DNA of 64,000 bases from Azospirillum oryzae (GTDB taxonomy: Bacteria > Pseudomonadota > Alphaproteobacteria > Azospirillales > Azospirillaceae): NCBI RefSeq assembly GCF_008364795.1, contig NZ_VTTM01000002.1, positions 650,590 through 714,589 of the forward strand, given 5' to 3'. Made by a program: the position numbers and the translations under genes. The notes under the pieces were generated by a model, which saw only the letters and a program-made list of their open reading frames with translations, ran no database searches and had not been told where the DNA came from. This document shows positions 1 to 12,978 of the stretch, in pieces (positions within the stretch are counted from its first letter, which is position 1; each line of letters opens with the position of its first letter).

Positions 1-250
1 GCGCCAACTCCTGGGTGTATTCCTTCGGCAGGGCGTCGGGGATGGTGGACAGGATCTGCGCCACTTTCATCAGCGGCCCTTTCAGCCCGCCGAGCGCCGC
101 CCGCAGTTCGGCCGCGTGGCGTTCCCGCTCCACGCGGATTCCCAGCACGCGCTCGCCCGCCAGCCGCGCGGCCAGCCCGCCAACGGCGGTGCCGACCCGC
201 GCATACCGCGCGACCCGTCCGCCCCATGTGTTCTCATCGTGTTCCGGCAT
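1..250 (-). CDS. ABC1/AarF/UbiB-like atypical kinase, N-terminal 83 residues (partial)
   Basis: Minus-strand reading frame opening with ATG at 250-248 and running off the left edge, so only the first 83 residues are visible. The segment GPLMKVAQILST followed by IPDALP and a YTQELA stretch matches the start of the ABC1/UbiB kinase-like domain, where KxGQ-type motifs lie near the N terminus. These proteins are atypical membrane-associated ATPases or kinases linked to ubiquinone and lipid metabolism. The KxGQ motif reads KVAQ here, with Ala for Gly. The rest of the domain, including the nucleotide-binding residues, lies outside the window, so the subfamily cannot be set. The gene is divergent from the candidate RNA to its right. 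Confidence 0.75.
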   Translation of the reverse strand, partial: MPEHDENTWGGRVARYARVGTAVGGLAARLAGERVLGIRVERERHAAELRAALGGLKGPLMKVAQILSTIPDALPKEYTQELA

Positions 251-354
251 GCCCACAAGGTGGGTTCGCCCCTGGCAAAAGGCCAGCCCTCCCCCAGACG
301 GAGAGTGCCGACGGAAGGCCTCCGTTTGGTGCTGCGTCGCAGCGTGCGATTTTC

Positions 355-646
355 TTGACAGCTCTGTGAAAGGGGAGCAGGCTTCGTCTTACAGTAATCG
401 ACATCGAGGTGAAGTGAGCGAGCATCGGAAACGCCTTACCGTTCAAGCGGATGGCTTGGGCGGAACAGTAGAGACCGATACCAGGGAGGGTGAGTAAGAT
501 CATGACTCCACCGGCGCTTACGTGATGATGCCGAACTATTCGGCCGATATAGCTCAGTTTTATTTCGCCTGATTGGCGACATCATTTGGGCCGTTGATGC
601 CCGATGCGAAAGCCCTCGCTCCACTTCGGAGCGAGGGCTTTTGTTT
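355..646 (+). ncRNA. candidate small RNA with three hairpins and a strong terminator
   Basis: No protein is supported here, but the DNA is structured. A TTGACA -35-like hexamer lies at 355-360, although I see no good -10 at 16-18 bases. Downstream are perfect short hairpins at 530-544 (stem GCCGAA), 565-579 (stem TCGCC) and 588-602 (stem GGGC), then a 13-bp stem with a T-rich tail at 610-646. The terminator has no upstream coding gene on this strand, so it most simply ends a noncoding transcript of roughly 250 bases. I do not recognise an RNA family. It could instead be a 5' leader element of the gene at 817. Confidence 0.35.
610..646 (+). terminator. Rho-independent terminator
   Basis: Perfect 13-bp inverted repeat (610-622 and 628-640), 5-base loop, then a T-rich run TTTTGTTTT. 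It is the strongest intrinsic terminator near the left end. From 647 to 816 I see only the leader of the next gene. Confidence 0.85.
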
Positions 647-816
647 TGATCGGAATCTTCCGATGCAAAGTCCGCAACGCTCCTACCAATACGTTTCAAA
701 CGATACTGTTTGCGTATGAAACCAGATCCCGCTATCCACGGACTAGAACGGTGCGGCAGGACGCCGCAGGTCGGCGCACGCACCCGTTACGCAAAAACGG
801 GGATGGGGAGGATCGC

Positions 817-2055
817 ATGGGTCGGTTTCCAAGGCCTTTCACGCTGGCGGCCCTGCTCGCCAAAACGGCGCTGTCAGGGTTGGCGTTGTCGGCTGTAGCA
901 CTTTCCGCACAGGCGCAGACCACCCAGCCGGTGCGCATCGGCGTGCTGGCGGATGAGGCGGGCTTCGCGTCGGACATCGGCGGCAAGGGCGCGGTGCTCG
1001 CCACCCGGATGGCGGTGGAGGATTTCGGCGGCAGCGTGCTCGGCCGGCCGGTGGAGGTGCTGTCCGCCGACATGCAGAACAAGCCGGACGTGGCGTCCAA
1101 CATCGTCCGCAGCTGGTTCGACGTCGATGGCGTCGACATGGTGACCGACATCCCGGTCTCCTCGGTCGCGCTGGCGGTGCAGGCGGTCGCGCGCGAGAAG
1201 AAGAAGGTGCTGATGATCAGCGCCGCGACGACGACCGAGCTGACCAACGCCCAATGCTCGCCCTACAGCATCCATTGGGCCGACGACACCGCGTCGCTGG
1301 CGGTCGGCACGACCAAGGCGGTGGTGCAGTCGGGCGGCACCAGCTGGTACTTCATCACCGCCGACTTCGCCTTCGGCACGGCGATGGAGAAGGCAGCGAC
1401 CGAGGCGATCAAACAGGCCGGCGGCACCGTGGTCGGCGGCGTGCGCCATCCGATGGGCACCAGCGATTTCGGGTCGTATCTGCTCAGCGCCCAGGGCAGC
1501 GGCGCCAAGGTGGTGGCGCTCGCCAATGTCGGCGCGGAGACAATCGGCACCATCAAGCAGGCGGGCGAGTTCGGCCTGACCGAATCGGGCCAGCGGCTGG
1601 TCGGCTACATCGTCTTCATCACCGACATCCACTCGCTGGGTCTCGATCTTGCCAAGGGGCTGTACGTCACCAGCGGCTTCTATTGGGACAAGAACGACCA
1701 GACCCGGGCCTGGGCGAAGCGCTTCTTCGACCGTCACGGCAAGATGCCGACCAAGGAACAGGCCAACACCTACCTCGCCACCCTGCATTGGCTGAAGGGG
1801 GTGAAGGCGGCGGGCTCCACCGATGCCGAGGCGGTCACCGCCGCGATGAAGTCGATGCCGACCGATTATTTCGGCACCCCCGGCAGCATCCGCAAGGACG
1901 GCCGCGTGCTGTACGACCTCGAACTGTATCAGGTGAAGACCCCGGCGGAGAGCAAGGCGCCGTGGGATTATTACAAGCAGGTCCGCAGCATCCCGGCATC
2001 GGAGGCCTTCCTGCCGATCGAGTCGAGCACTTGCCCGTTCGTGAAGGCCAAATGA
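817..2055 (+). CDS. periplasmic ABC transporter substrate-binding protein, branched-chain amino acid (LivK-like) type
   Basis: 412 residues from ATG 817, preceded by GGGGAGG at 805-811; the frame is open further upstream to 604 but that part reads through the terminator. A signal peptide (positive n-region, hydrophobic core about 9-30, cleavage probably after AQA at 31-33) is followed by a type I periplasmic binding fold (VRIGVLADEAG, then repeated alpha/beta lobes), as in the Peripla_BP_6/LivK group. It would bind an amino acid, amide or related small ligand and hand it to an ABC permease. No permease or ATPase gene lies next to it, so it is an orphan or its partners are elsewhere. The last five codons and stop are repeated imperfectly at 2061-2075. 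Confidence 0.85.
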   Translation: MGRFPRPFTLAALLAKTALSGLALSAVALSAQAQTTQPVRIGVLADEAGFASDIGGKGAVLATRMAVEDFGGSVLGRPVEVLSADMQNKPDVASNIVRSWFDVDGVDMVTDIPVSSVALAVQAVAREKKKVLMISAATTTELTNAQCSPYSIHWADDTASLAVGTTKAVVQSGGTSWYFITADFAFGTAMEKAATEAIKQAGGTVVGGVRHPMGTSDFGSYLLSAQGSGAKVVALANVGAETIGTIKQAGEFGLTESGQRLVGYIVFITDIHSLGLDLAKGLYVTSGFYWDKNDQTRAWAKRFFDRHGKMPTKEQANTYLATLHWLKGVKAAGSTDAEAVTAAMKSMPTDYFGTPGSIRKDGRVLYDLELYQVKTPAESKAPWDYYKQVRSIPASEAFLPIESSTCPFVKAK

Positions 2056-2103
2056 GGTTTGTGAAAGCCAAGTGATTGGCGCAGATGTGACCTGCGGGTC
2101 GCC

Positions 2104-2140
2104 GCCGGCGGAAACCGAGTCGAGAAGGGTTCCCGCCGGC
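2104..2140 (+). terminator. hairpin after the binding-protein gene, probable terminator
   Basis: 13-bp inverted repeat (2104-2116 with 2128-2140) with one A-C mismatch and an 11-base loop. No T-run follows, so termination may need Rho; it separates the binding-protein gene from ppx. Confidence 0.4.
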
Positions 2141-2188
2141 CAGCGATCCGGGTTACACTCCGCTCTTTAGGCACAGCGGGGACGGTAC

Positions 2189-3211
2189 GTGGATCTACAG
2201 GTGCAAAGCGAGCGGCAGAACGACACCGGACGGTTGCGTTCGTCGGCGCTGGTGCGCCCGGTCTTCGCCGCGCTGGACCTCGGCACCAACAATTGCCGTC
2301 TGCTGATCGCCAAATCGGCGCCGGGCGGCTTCCGCGTCATCGACGCCTTTTCCCGCATCGTCCGCCTGGGCGAAGGGCTGAGCCGCAACGACCATCTGTC
2401 GGAACCCGCGATGGAACGCACCATCGCGGCGCTCCGCGTTTGCGGCTCCAAGATCGAACGCCGAGGCTGCACCGCCGTGCGCGCCGTCGGGACGGAGGCC
2501 TGCCGCCGCGCCGCCAACGGCGCCGCCTTCGTCGAGGCGGTGGAGCGCGAGACCGGCATTCCCCTGGAAATCATCTCCAGCCAGGAGGAAGGGCGTCTGG
2601 CGCTGGCCGGCTGCGCCGCGCTGCTGGAGCCGACCCATCCCTATGCCATCGTCTTCGACATCGGCGGCGGCTCGACCGAGCTGATGTGGTTGCAGGTGGA
2701 GAAGGGCAGGGCGCCGCGCCTGCTCGACCAGACTTCGATCCGCTGCGGCGTCATCGGCCTGACCGAGGAATATGGCGGCCCCAACGTCACCCGAGCCAAC
2801 TACACCCAGATGGTAGAGGCGGTGGCCGACGCCATCGCCCCGTTCGAGGCGCGAAACCGCATCCAGAGCCGCATCGCCGCCGGCAAGGTGCAGATGCTCG
2901 GCACCTCCGGCACGGTGACGACGCTGGCCGGCGTGCATCTGGGGCTGTGCCGCTATGACCGGCGGGCGGTGGACGGCAGCTATCTGCGGGTGGACCATGC
3001 CCGCGCCGTGATCGACCATCTGGTCGCCCAGGATTTCGACGGCCGCGCCCGCCATCCCTGCATCGGCCAGGACCGCGCCGATCTGGTGGTCGCCGGCTGC
3101 GCCGTGTTGGATGCGCTGTGCGACGTCTGGCCGGTGGAACGGCTGCGCATCGCCGACCGCGGCTTGCGCGAAGGGATTCTGGTGGACCTGATCGGGGCCG
3201 CCGGCGAATAA
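2189..3211 (+). CDS. ppx: Ppx/GppA-family exopolyphosphatase / pppGpp phosphatase
   Basis: 340 residues from GTG 2189. The ASKHA phosphatase signature is clear: phosphate loop 1 ALDLGTNNCR near residue 29, FDIGGGSTEL in the middle, and a LGTSGTVTTLAG loop. Only the N-terminal Ppx/GppA two-lobe domain is present; the C-terminal HD-like domain of the approximately 500-residue E. coli enzymes is missing, as in many short alphaproteobacterial homologues. The expected reaction is release of phosphate from polyphosphate or conversion of pppGpp to ppGpp. rlmE follows on the same strand 85 bases downstream, a pairing that suggests co-transcription. The substrate cannot be decided from sequence. Confidence 0.85.
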   Translation: MDLQVQSERQNDTGRLRSSALVRPVFAALDLGTNNCRLLIAKSAPGGFRVIDAFSRIVRLGEGLSRNDHLSEPAMERTIAALRVCGSKIERRGCTAVRAVGTEACRRAANGAAFVEAVERETGIPLEIISSQEEGRLALAGCAALLEPTHPYAIVFDIGGGSTELMWLQVEKGRAPRLLDQTSIRCGVIGLTEEYGGPNVTRANYTQMVEAVADAIAPFEARNRIQSRIAAGKVQMLGTSGTVTTLAGVHLGLCRYDRRAVDGSYLRVDHARAVIDHLVAQDFDGRARHPCIGQDRADLVVAGCAVLDALCDVWPVERLRIADRGLREGILVDLIGAAGE

Positions 3212-3296
3212 ACCGGTCGAAGCGACCGGATAGATGATCGGACAGGGAGGGAACGGCTCCCCGCCTGCGCCGGATGACCGAGGAACTGCAGCGATC

Positions 3297-4004
3297 ATGA
3301 CCGAAAAGACTCCGTCGACGCGCCCGGGCGGGCGCCGTGCCACGGTCCGTGTGAAGACCGCCGGCAAGCGCACGGAATCCTCCAAGCGCTGGCTGGAGCG
3401 CCACCTGAACGACCCCTATGTGGCCGAGGCGACCAAGCGCGGCTACCGATCGCGCGCGGCGTTCAAGCTGTTGCAGTTGGACGAGAAGTTCCGTCTGCTC
3501 GGCCCCGGCAAGCGCGTGGTCGATCTGGGCGCCGCCCCCGGCGGCTGGACGCAGATCGCGGTGGAGAAGGTGCAGACCGCCAAGGACGGCTGGAAGGTGG
3601 TGGGGCTCGACATCCTGCCGATGGACCCGGTCCCCGGCGCCACCACCATGCAGGCCGACTTCCTTGAGGAAGGCGCCGCAGAGGCGCTGAAGGAAGCACT
3701 GGGCGGCCCGGCCGATTTGGTGCTGAGCGACATGGCCGCCCCCACCACCGGCCACCAGCAGACCGACCACCTGCGCATCATGGGTCTGGCCGAGGCCGCC
3801 TACGATTTCGCGGAGGAGGTGCTGGCCCCCGGGGGCGCCTTCGTCGCCAAGCTGTTCCAGGGCGGGGCGGAACGCTCGCTGCTCGACCGGCTGCGGCGCG
3901 ACTTCGCCGTGGTCAAGCACGCCAAGCCGCCGGCCAGCCGTGCGGAGTCGTCGGAGACCTACGTCGTCGCCACCGGCTTCCGCGGCGGCAACGTGAACGG
4001 CTGA
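3297..4004 (+). CDS. rlmE: 23S rRNA 2'-O-methyltransferase RlmE (FtsJ/RrmJ)
   Basis: 235 residues from ATG 3297; the frame is open to 3234 but the homologous part begins near the chosen start, with AGGA upstream. It has the FtsJ Rossmann fold: SAM-binding VVDLGAAPGGW, and the K-D-K-E catalytic tetrad in RAAFKLL, LSDMAAP, FVAKLFQGG and SSETYVVA. The enzyme 2'-O-methylates U2552 (E. coli numbering) in the A loop of 23S rRNA at a late step of 50S assembly. The N terminus is basic and Arg/Lys-rich, fitting rRNA contact. It follows ppx. Confidence 0.95.
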   Translation: MTEKTPSTRPGGRRATVRVKTAGKRTESSKRWLERHLNDPYVAEATKRGYRSRAAFKLLQLDEKFRLLGPGKRVVDLGAAPGGWTQIAVEKVQTAKDGWKVVGLDILPMDPVPGATTMQADFLEEGAAEALKEALGGPADLVLSDMAAPTTGHQQTDHLRIMGLAEAAYDFAEEVLAPGGAFVAKLFQGGAERSLLDRLRRDFAVVKHAKPPASRAESSETYVVATGFRGGNVNG

Positions 4005-4051
4005 GCAGGCTTCTTTTCGCACTTGCATGACAGATGCTGTGTGCGCACGGG

Positions 4052-5590
<1,539 letters not shown>

Positions 5591-5620
5591 TGGTGTTTTT
5601 GGGGGTGTCGTCGCCGGAAG

Positions 5621-8685
<3,065 letters not shown>

Positions 8686-8719
8686 CCTGATGCCGAAACC
8701 CACGTTCGCCAAAATGTCG

Positions 8720-8753
8720 CATCCCCGTTCGGTCGGATTGACGGACGGGGATG
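8720..8753 (+). terminator. hairpin after ligA
   Basis: 9-bp perfect stem CATCCCCGT/ACGGGGATG (8720-8728 with 8745-8753), 16-base loop, no T-run. Possible weak or Rho-assisted terminator of ligA. Confidence 0.35.
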
Positions 8754-8902
8754 GGGGGAGTGAAATCAGACAACGCTGATAGGAAAAGCGAAACCATGCC
8801 GGGCAGGCGGCCCGCCCATCCAACTGGGGGCGGTGCCGACGGGTGGTCAACGCCTGCACCCGCCCGCCCGGCGCACAGCAAACGGGGGAAGAAGGAAACG
8901 CC

Positions 8903-9322
8903 ATGGAGCCAATTCAGTGGTCGCGCTGGATGAGCGTGGGCAATGACGCGTTGGACGAGGATCACCGCGTCCTGATCGCCATCGTCAACAAGCTGTATGA
9001 CGAGGCCAGCCGCCAGGACCCCGCCCTCATCGAAGCCATCCTCAACGAACTGATCGCCTACACCCGCCATCATTTCGCGGAGGAGGAGGCGCAGATGGAG
9101 CGGCTGAACTATCCGACCTTCGCCGCGCACAAGGCGCTACACGACCGGTTGACCCGGCAGGTCGAAAGCTACCGCGATGATTTCCGCGCCAACGGCGGCC
9201 GGATCAGTGGCGAGGAGGTGTTCCTGTTCTGCTCCGACTGGCTGGGCAAGCACATCCTGAAGGAAGACACCCGCTTCGGCGAGTATGCCGGCAATGGCGC
9301 GGAACTGGCGGTGGCGGAGTAG
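8903..9322 (+). CDS. bacteriohemerythrin
   Basis: 139 residues from ATG 8903, with GAAGGAAA just upstream; an in-frame start at 8843 lacks a ribosome site. It is a single four-helix hemerythrin domain. The diiron ligands are all present: H21 in DEDHR, H57 and E61 in HHFAEE, H76 and H80 in AHKALH, H117 and D122 in KHILKED. Such proteins bind O2 reversibly and act in oxygen storage, delivery or sensing in microaerobic bacteria. No linker to a signalling domain exists, so it is a free-standing carrier. It stands alone between ligA and the lpxC end, with its own intrinsic terminator. Confidence 0.93.
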   Translation: MEPIQWSRWMSVGNDALDEDHRVLIAIVNKLYDEASRQDPALIEAILNELIAYTRHHFAEEEAQMERLNYPTFAAHKALHDRLTRQVESYRDDFRANGGRISGEEVFLFCSDWLGKHILKEDTRFGEYAGNGAELAVAE

Positions 9323-9425
9323 GGGAGAACGACGTCCCCTCCTTCTTCCTGGAGTCTTGCATAAGGAAAATTACCTAAAATACTGAAATACTTAAGAAAA
9401 TAGAGAATCACCCCGAATTGCGCTT

Positions 9426-9460
9426 AGCGCCCGTTCCGAGAGGGGAGGGCGCTTTTCTTT
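9426..9460 (+). terminator. Rho-independent terminator of the hemerythrin gene
   Basis: 7-bp stem AGCGCCC/GGGCGCT (9426-9432 with 9447-9453) followed by TTTTCTTT. The 100 bases before it are unusually AT-rich for this genome but hold no other feature I can name. Confidence 0.75.
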
Positions 9461-9500
9461 TGCGCGACCCATCGCGACGGCAGGGGAGGGGAGTGCGGGC

Positions 9501-9531
9501 AAAGAAAAAGCCCTCCCCGGTAGGGGAGGGC
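9501..9531 (-). terminator. Rho-independent terminator of lpxC
   Basis: Perfect 9-bp stem GCCCTCCCC/GGGGAGGGC (9510-9518 with 9523-9531) and, on the minus strand, a CTTTTTCTTT tail at 9510-9501. It lies about 50 bases past the lpxC stop. Confidence 0.85.
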
Positions 9532-9578
9532 AGGGGCAAACCCAATCGAAAACCGGCCCAATCGAAAGGCCATGGCGA

Positions 9579-10514
9579 TCAGGCGACCGCCAACTGCTCC
9601 AGGCCGCGACGCGCGACCGGCAGCGACACCGCCGTCTCGTAACGCCAGGCGCTGCGGTCGGCGAACAGAGCGCGCAGCAGCTGGTTGTTCAGCGCATGGC
9701 CGGAACGCACGCCGTGGAAATGGCCGACGATCGGCGCGCCGGCCAGATACAGGTCGCCGACGGCGTCCAGGATCTTGTGGCGGACGAACTCATCCTTGAA
9801 GCGCAGGCCCTCGGCGTTCATCACCGTGTCGCCGGAGATGACCACCGCGTTGTCCAGCGAGCCGCCGCGGGCGAGGCCCATCTTGCGCAGCCCCTCGACC
9901 TCATGCAGGAAGCCGAAGGTGCGGGCGCGGCTGATCTCGTCCTTGAAGCTGTCCGGGTCGATCTCCAGCGCGCGGGCCTGACGGGAGATGGCGGCGCTGT
10001 CGAAGTCGATCTCAAAGCTGTAGCTGGTGGCGTCGTCGGGCGTGAAGGACGCGCTCTTGATGCCGTCGCCGATGACGACCGGCTTCAGGATGCGGATGAT
10101 GCGGCGGGGCGACTTCTGCACGGCGATGCCGGCCTGCTCGATGGCGGCGACGAAGGGAGCGGCGCTGCCGTCCATGATCGGCACCTCGATGCCGTCCAGC
10201 GACACGATGGCGTTGTCGATGCCGCAGCCGGCCAGCGCGGACATCAGATGCTCGATCGTGCCGACGGTGGTGCCGTGGTCGTTGCCGATCACGGTGCACA
10301 GGCGCGTGTCGACCACCGTGTCCCAGCGCGCCGGAATGACGGCGGCAGCCCCACGGAGGTCGGTGCGCAGAAAGGTGATCCCGGAATTCGCATCGGCTGG
10401 CGAAATCGTCAGCGTGACGATGACGCCCGAATGCAGCCCGACGCCGGCGATGGTCACCGCCTTCTTCAGGGTCTGCTGGAACATTCCGTCCGCGTTGCTG
10501 CGATTGTTGGCCAC
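9579..10514 (-). CDS. lpxC: UDP-3-O-acyl-N-acetylglucosamine deacetylase
   Basis: LpxC performs the zinc-dependent deacetylation that commits UDP-acyl-GlcNAc to lipid A synthesis in the cytoplasm. The protein begins FQQTLKKAV.IAGVGLHSG; zinc ligands are visible in TIEHLMSAL and in HKILDAVGD, and the C-terminal GHFHGVRSGHALNN is diagnostic. I chose GTG 10514 (311 residues) because GGAAAAG sits 6 bases upstream; ATG 10484 (301 residues) is an alternative with a poorly placed ribosome site. The longer frame to 10703 would run through the promoter. It is the last gene of the division cluster but is separated from ftsZ by a terminator, so it is transcribed on its own. Confidence 0.95.
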   Translation of the reverse strand: MANNRSNADGMFQQTLKKAVTIAGVGLHSGVIVTLTISPADANSGITFLRTDLRGAAAVIPARWDTVVDTRLCTVIGNDHGTTVGTIEHLMSALAGCGIDNAIVSLDGIEVPIMDGSAAPFVAAIEQAGIAVQKSPRRIIRILKPVVIGDGIKSASFTPDDATSYSFEIDFDSAAISRQARALEIDPDSFKDEISRARTFGFLHEVEGLRKMGLARGGSLDNAVVISGDTVMNAEGLRFKDEFVRHKILDAVGDLYLAGAPIVGHFHGVRSGHALNNQLLRALFADRSAWRYETAVSLPVARRGLEQLAVA

Positions 10515-10621
10515 GATGTCTTTTCCATCTTGGTCGTGAAGGAGAGGTTCCCAGCAAGGCCGCGCCGCAAGATCTTGGAAGATCATCACGTCGGCGGCGT
10601 TCGCTTTCGACCATGCTGATA

Positions 10622-10665
10622 GGTAACACTCGAGGTCGGAAATCGGCAAATCACTCATTGTTACC
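10622..10665 (-). promoter_or_regulatory. inverted repeat and possible promoter upstream of lpxC
   Basis: Perfect 7-base arms GGTAACA (10622-10628) and TGTTACC (10659-10665), 30 bases apart, about 110-150 bases before the lpxC start. On the minus strand TTGCCG and TTACCT lie 17 bases apart between the arms and could be -35/-10. Motif-based only. Confidence 0.3.
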
Positions 10666-10732
10666 GTTTGTTGCAGGGCAAAAGTGGTGCGCAATACAAG
10701 CAATCAGCTTGGCCCCGCATGAAAGAGGCAAC

Positions 10733-10770
10733 AAAAAAATCCCCGGAGACGCACGATGGCGCCGCCGGGG
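10733..10770 (-). terminator. Rho-independent terminator of ftsZ
   Basis: GC-rich stem CCCCGG/CCGGGG (10741-10746 with 10765-10770), followed on the minus strand by a seven-T run (10739-10733). It closes the mraZ-ftsZ cluster before lpxC. Confidence 0.75.
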
Positions 10771-10921
10771 TCCGAAAGGTTCGGTCAGGTTGTGGAGCCG
10801 CCGGCGCCGCGATTAGGAGGCTGCGGCGACGGCGGTTATCTCCGGCTTTCGCCGGGATCGGCCGGCCGCCGGAAAGGGTCCGGCGGCCAAGATCGGTTCA
10901 CGTCCGGGCGGGTCCGTCCGC

Positions 10922-12853
10922 TCAGTTGGCCTGGCGGCGCAGGAAGGCCGGAATGTCCAGTTCCTCCTGCTCACCCGGCTTGGCATCCACCCGCGGGGCC
11001 GGAGCCTGCGGCTGCGGAGCGGCCGGATAGCCCGGAGCCTGCTGCGGCGCGCTCTGCTGCGGCGGGTAGGCCGGCTGCGGGGCCGCGGGATACTGGCCCG
11101 CCGGGTAGCCCTGGTGGGGAGCCTGCGGCTGCTGCGGATAGGCCGGCTGCTGCTGCGGATAGCTCTGGGGTGCCGGCTGATATGCCTGTGGAGCCTGCTG
11201 CGGCTGGTACGCCTGGGGGGCCGGCTGATGCACGGGCTGGGGCGCCGGCGGGTGCGCCGGTTCGGACTTGCGGCCGAGGCCGGTCACCAGACCGAACAGG
11301 AAGTTGCCCTTGCGGGCCGGCGCGGGTTCCGGCGCGGGGGCCGGGGCCGGACCGACGGACAGGCCGCCGGGATGCTGCTGATGACCCTGCGGGGCATGGT
11401 GGTGCTGCGGAGCGGCCATCGGCGCAGGCTGCTGCGGCTGATGCTGATGCGGCTGCTGGTGACCCTGCATCTGCGGCGCCTGGGGGGCGTGCTGCTGGGG
11501 AGCCGGCTGCTGCGGAGTCGACAGCGGCGCGGCGCCGACGGTCATCGGCTGGCGCGGTGCATCGGCCGGCTTGGGCGCGAAGAAGTGGCCGCCCTGGTTC
11601 TCGCCATGCAGCGGCCCGGCCGACGGCTTCGGCGCCTCGGCGTGCTGCTGGGCTGCCTGCGGGTGGGCCGGCTGCTGCTGGGCCGGGTCGTGCTGGATGG
11701 CGGCGGCACCGGCGGTGACCGGCTGCGGCGTGCGCAGGCCGGCGGCGGCGCTCGGGATCGCCGAGGCCTGGGCGGCGGCCGGAGCCGGCGCGCCGGTCAG
11801 GTTGCCGGGAGCGGTCGGCTTCTTGGCGCGGTCGCCGGGGACCAGCGACAGGTTGACCGGATGCAGGGTGCGCGGGTTGCTCATCGCCGCGGCGTCGATG
11901 CCGGTGGCGACGACCGACACGCGCATCACGCCGTCCAGCGAGCTGTCGAAGGTCGAGCCGAAGATGATGTTGGCGTCGGGATCGACCTCGTCACGGACGC
12001 GGTTGGCGGCCTCGTCGACCTCGAACAGGGTCATGTCGTAGCCGCCGGTGATGTTGATGAGGACGCCGCGGGCGCCCTTCATCGACACGTCGTCCAGCAG
12101 CGGGTTGGAGATGGCGGCCTCGGCGGCTTCGATGGCGCGGCGTTCGCCGCCGGCCTCGCCGGTGCCCATCATCGCCTTGCCCATCTCGGTCATGACGGAC
12201 CGGATGTCGGCGAAATCCAGGTTGATCAGGCCGGGCATCACCATCAGGTCGGTGACGCCGCGCACGCCCGAATGCAGAACGTCGTCGGCCATCTTGAAGG
12301 CGTCCGCGAAGGTCGTCTTCTCGTTGGCGATGCGGAACAGGTTCTGGTTCGGGATGATGATCAGGGTGTCGACATACTGCTGCAGTTCGGCGATGCCGCC
12401 CTCCGCCAGCCGCATGCGGTGACCGCCCTCGAAATGGAAGGGCTTGGTGACGACGCCGACGGTCAGGATGCCGCGCTCGCGGGCTGCGCGCGCGATGACC
12501 GGTGCCGCACCGGTGCCGGTGCCGCCGCCCATGCCGGCGGTGATGAACACCATGTTGGAGCCTTCGAGATACTGGACGATCTCGTCGATCTGCTCCTCGG
12601 CCGACGCACGGCCGACATCCGGCTTGGAGCCGGCGCCCAGGCCGCGGGTGGTGCCGGTGCCCAGCTGGATGCGCTTCTCGCACAAGGAACCCTTCAGCGC
12701 CTGCGCGTCGGTGTTGCCGACGACGAAGTCCACGCCTTCCAGGTTCGACTTGATCATGTTGTTGACGGCATTGCCGCCGGCGCCGCCGACGCCGAACACG
12801 GTGATGCGAGGCTTCAGCTCGGGCTCGATCTGGGGGATGGTCACGTTGATCAT
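10922..12853 (-). CDS. ftsZ: cell division protein FtsZ with very long C-terminal linker
   Basis: 643 residues from ATG 12853, with GGAGG 9 bases upstream. FtsZ is the tubulin-like GTPase forming the cytokinetic ring. The tubulin signature GGGTGTG is at 109-115, VGGAGGNAV near 22, and the T7 catalytic loop [11 protein letters not shown] near 210. The globular core ends near 325. It is followed by about 300 residues of low-complexity Pro/Gln/Ala/His repeats ([15 protein letters not shown] types) and the conserved C-terminal peptide [12 protein letters not shown], which binds FtsA and other partners. The linker is several times the E. coli length and long even for alphaproteobacteria. A 125-base spacer with possible promoters separates it from ftsA. 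Confidence 0.98.
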   Translation of the reverse strand: MINVTIPQIEPELKPRITVFGVGGAGGNAVNNMIKSNLEGVDFVVGNTDAQALKGSLCEKRIQLGTGTTRGLGAGSKPDVGRASAEEQIDEIVQYLEGSNMVFITAGMGGGTGTGAAPVIARAARERGILTVGVVTKPFHFEGGHRMRLAEGGIAELQQYVDTLIIIPNQNLFRIANEKTTFADAFKMADDVLHSGVRGVTDLMVMPGLINLDFADIRSVMTEMGKAMMGTGEAGGERRAIEAAEAAISNPLLDDVSMKGARGVLINITGGYDMTLFEVDEAANRVRDEVDPDANIIFGSTFDSSLDGVMRVSVVATGIDAAAMSNPRTLHPVNLSLVPGDRAKKPTAPGNLTGAPAPAAAQASAIPSAAAGLRTPQPVTAGAAAIQHDPAQQQPAHPQAAQQHAEAPKPSAGPLHGENQGGHFFAPKPADAPRQPMTVGAAPLSTPQQPAPQQHAPQAPQMQGHQQPHQHQPQQPAPMAAPQHHHAPQGHQQHPGGLSVGPAPAPAPEPAPARKGNFLFGLVTGLGRKSEPAHPPAPQPVHQPAPQAYQPQQAPQAYQPAPQSYPQQQPAYPQQPQAPHQGYPAGQYPAAPQPAYPPQQSAPQQAPGYPAAPQPQAPAPRVDAKPGEQEELDIPAFLRRQAN

Positions 12854-12978
12854 TCTATTCAGGCCTCCACAACCTGTTTTCGTTGGGTTTGATGTTTGAT
12901 ATGCCGCGACCGGCGCCCGGTTGTGTCCGGTGTCTGTCCGTTCGGGAATCGGTGAATGGCGGCGGCGGGGAGAGTCAT

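Noticed and set aside
541..602. tRNA-like D-arm sequence (GATATAGCTCAG)
   Set aside because: No T arm, anticodon stem or acceptor stem can be folded with it; treated as part of a candidate RNA.
9426..9531. Possible REP-like repeat (two similar GC hairpins)
   Set aside because: Each has a T-tail on the strand of its neighbouring gene, so they are best read as two terminators for convergent genes.
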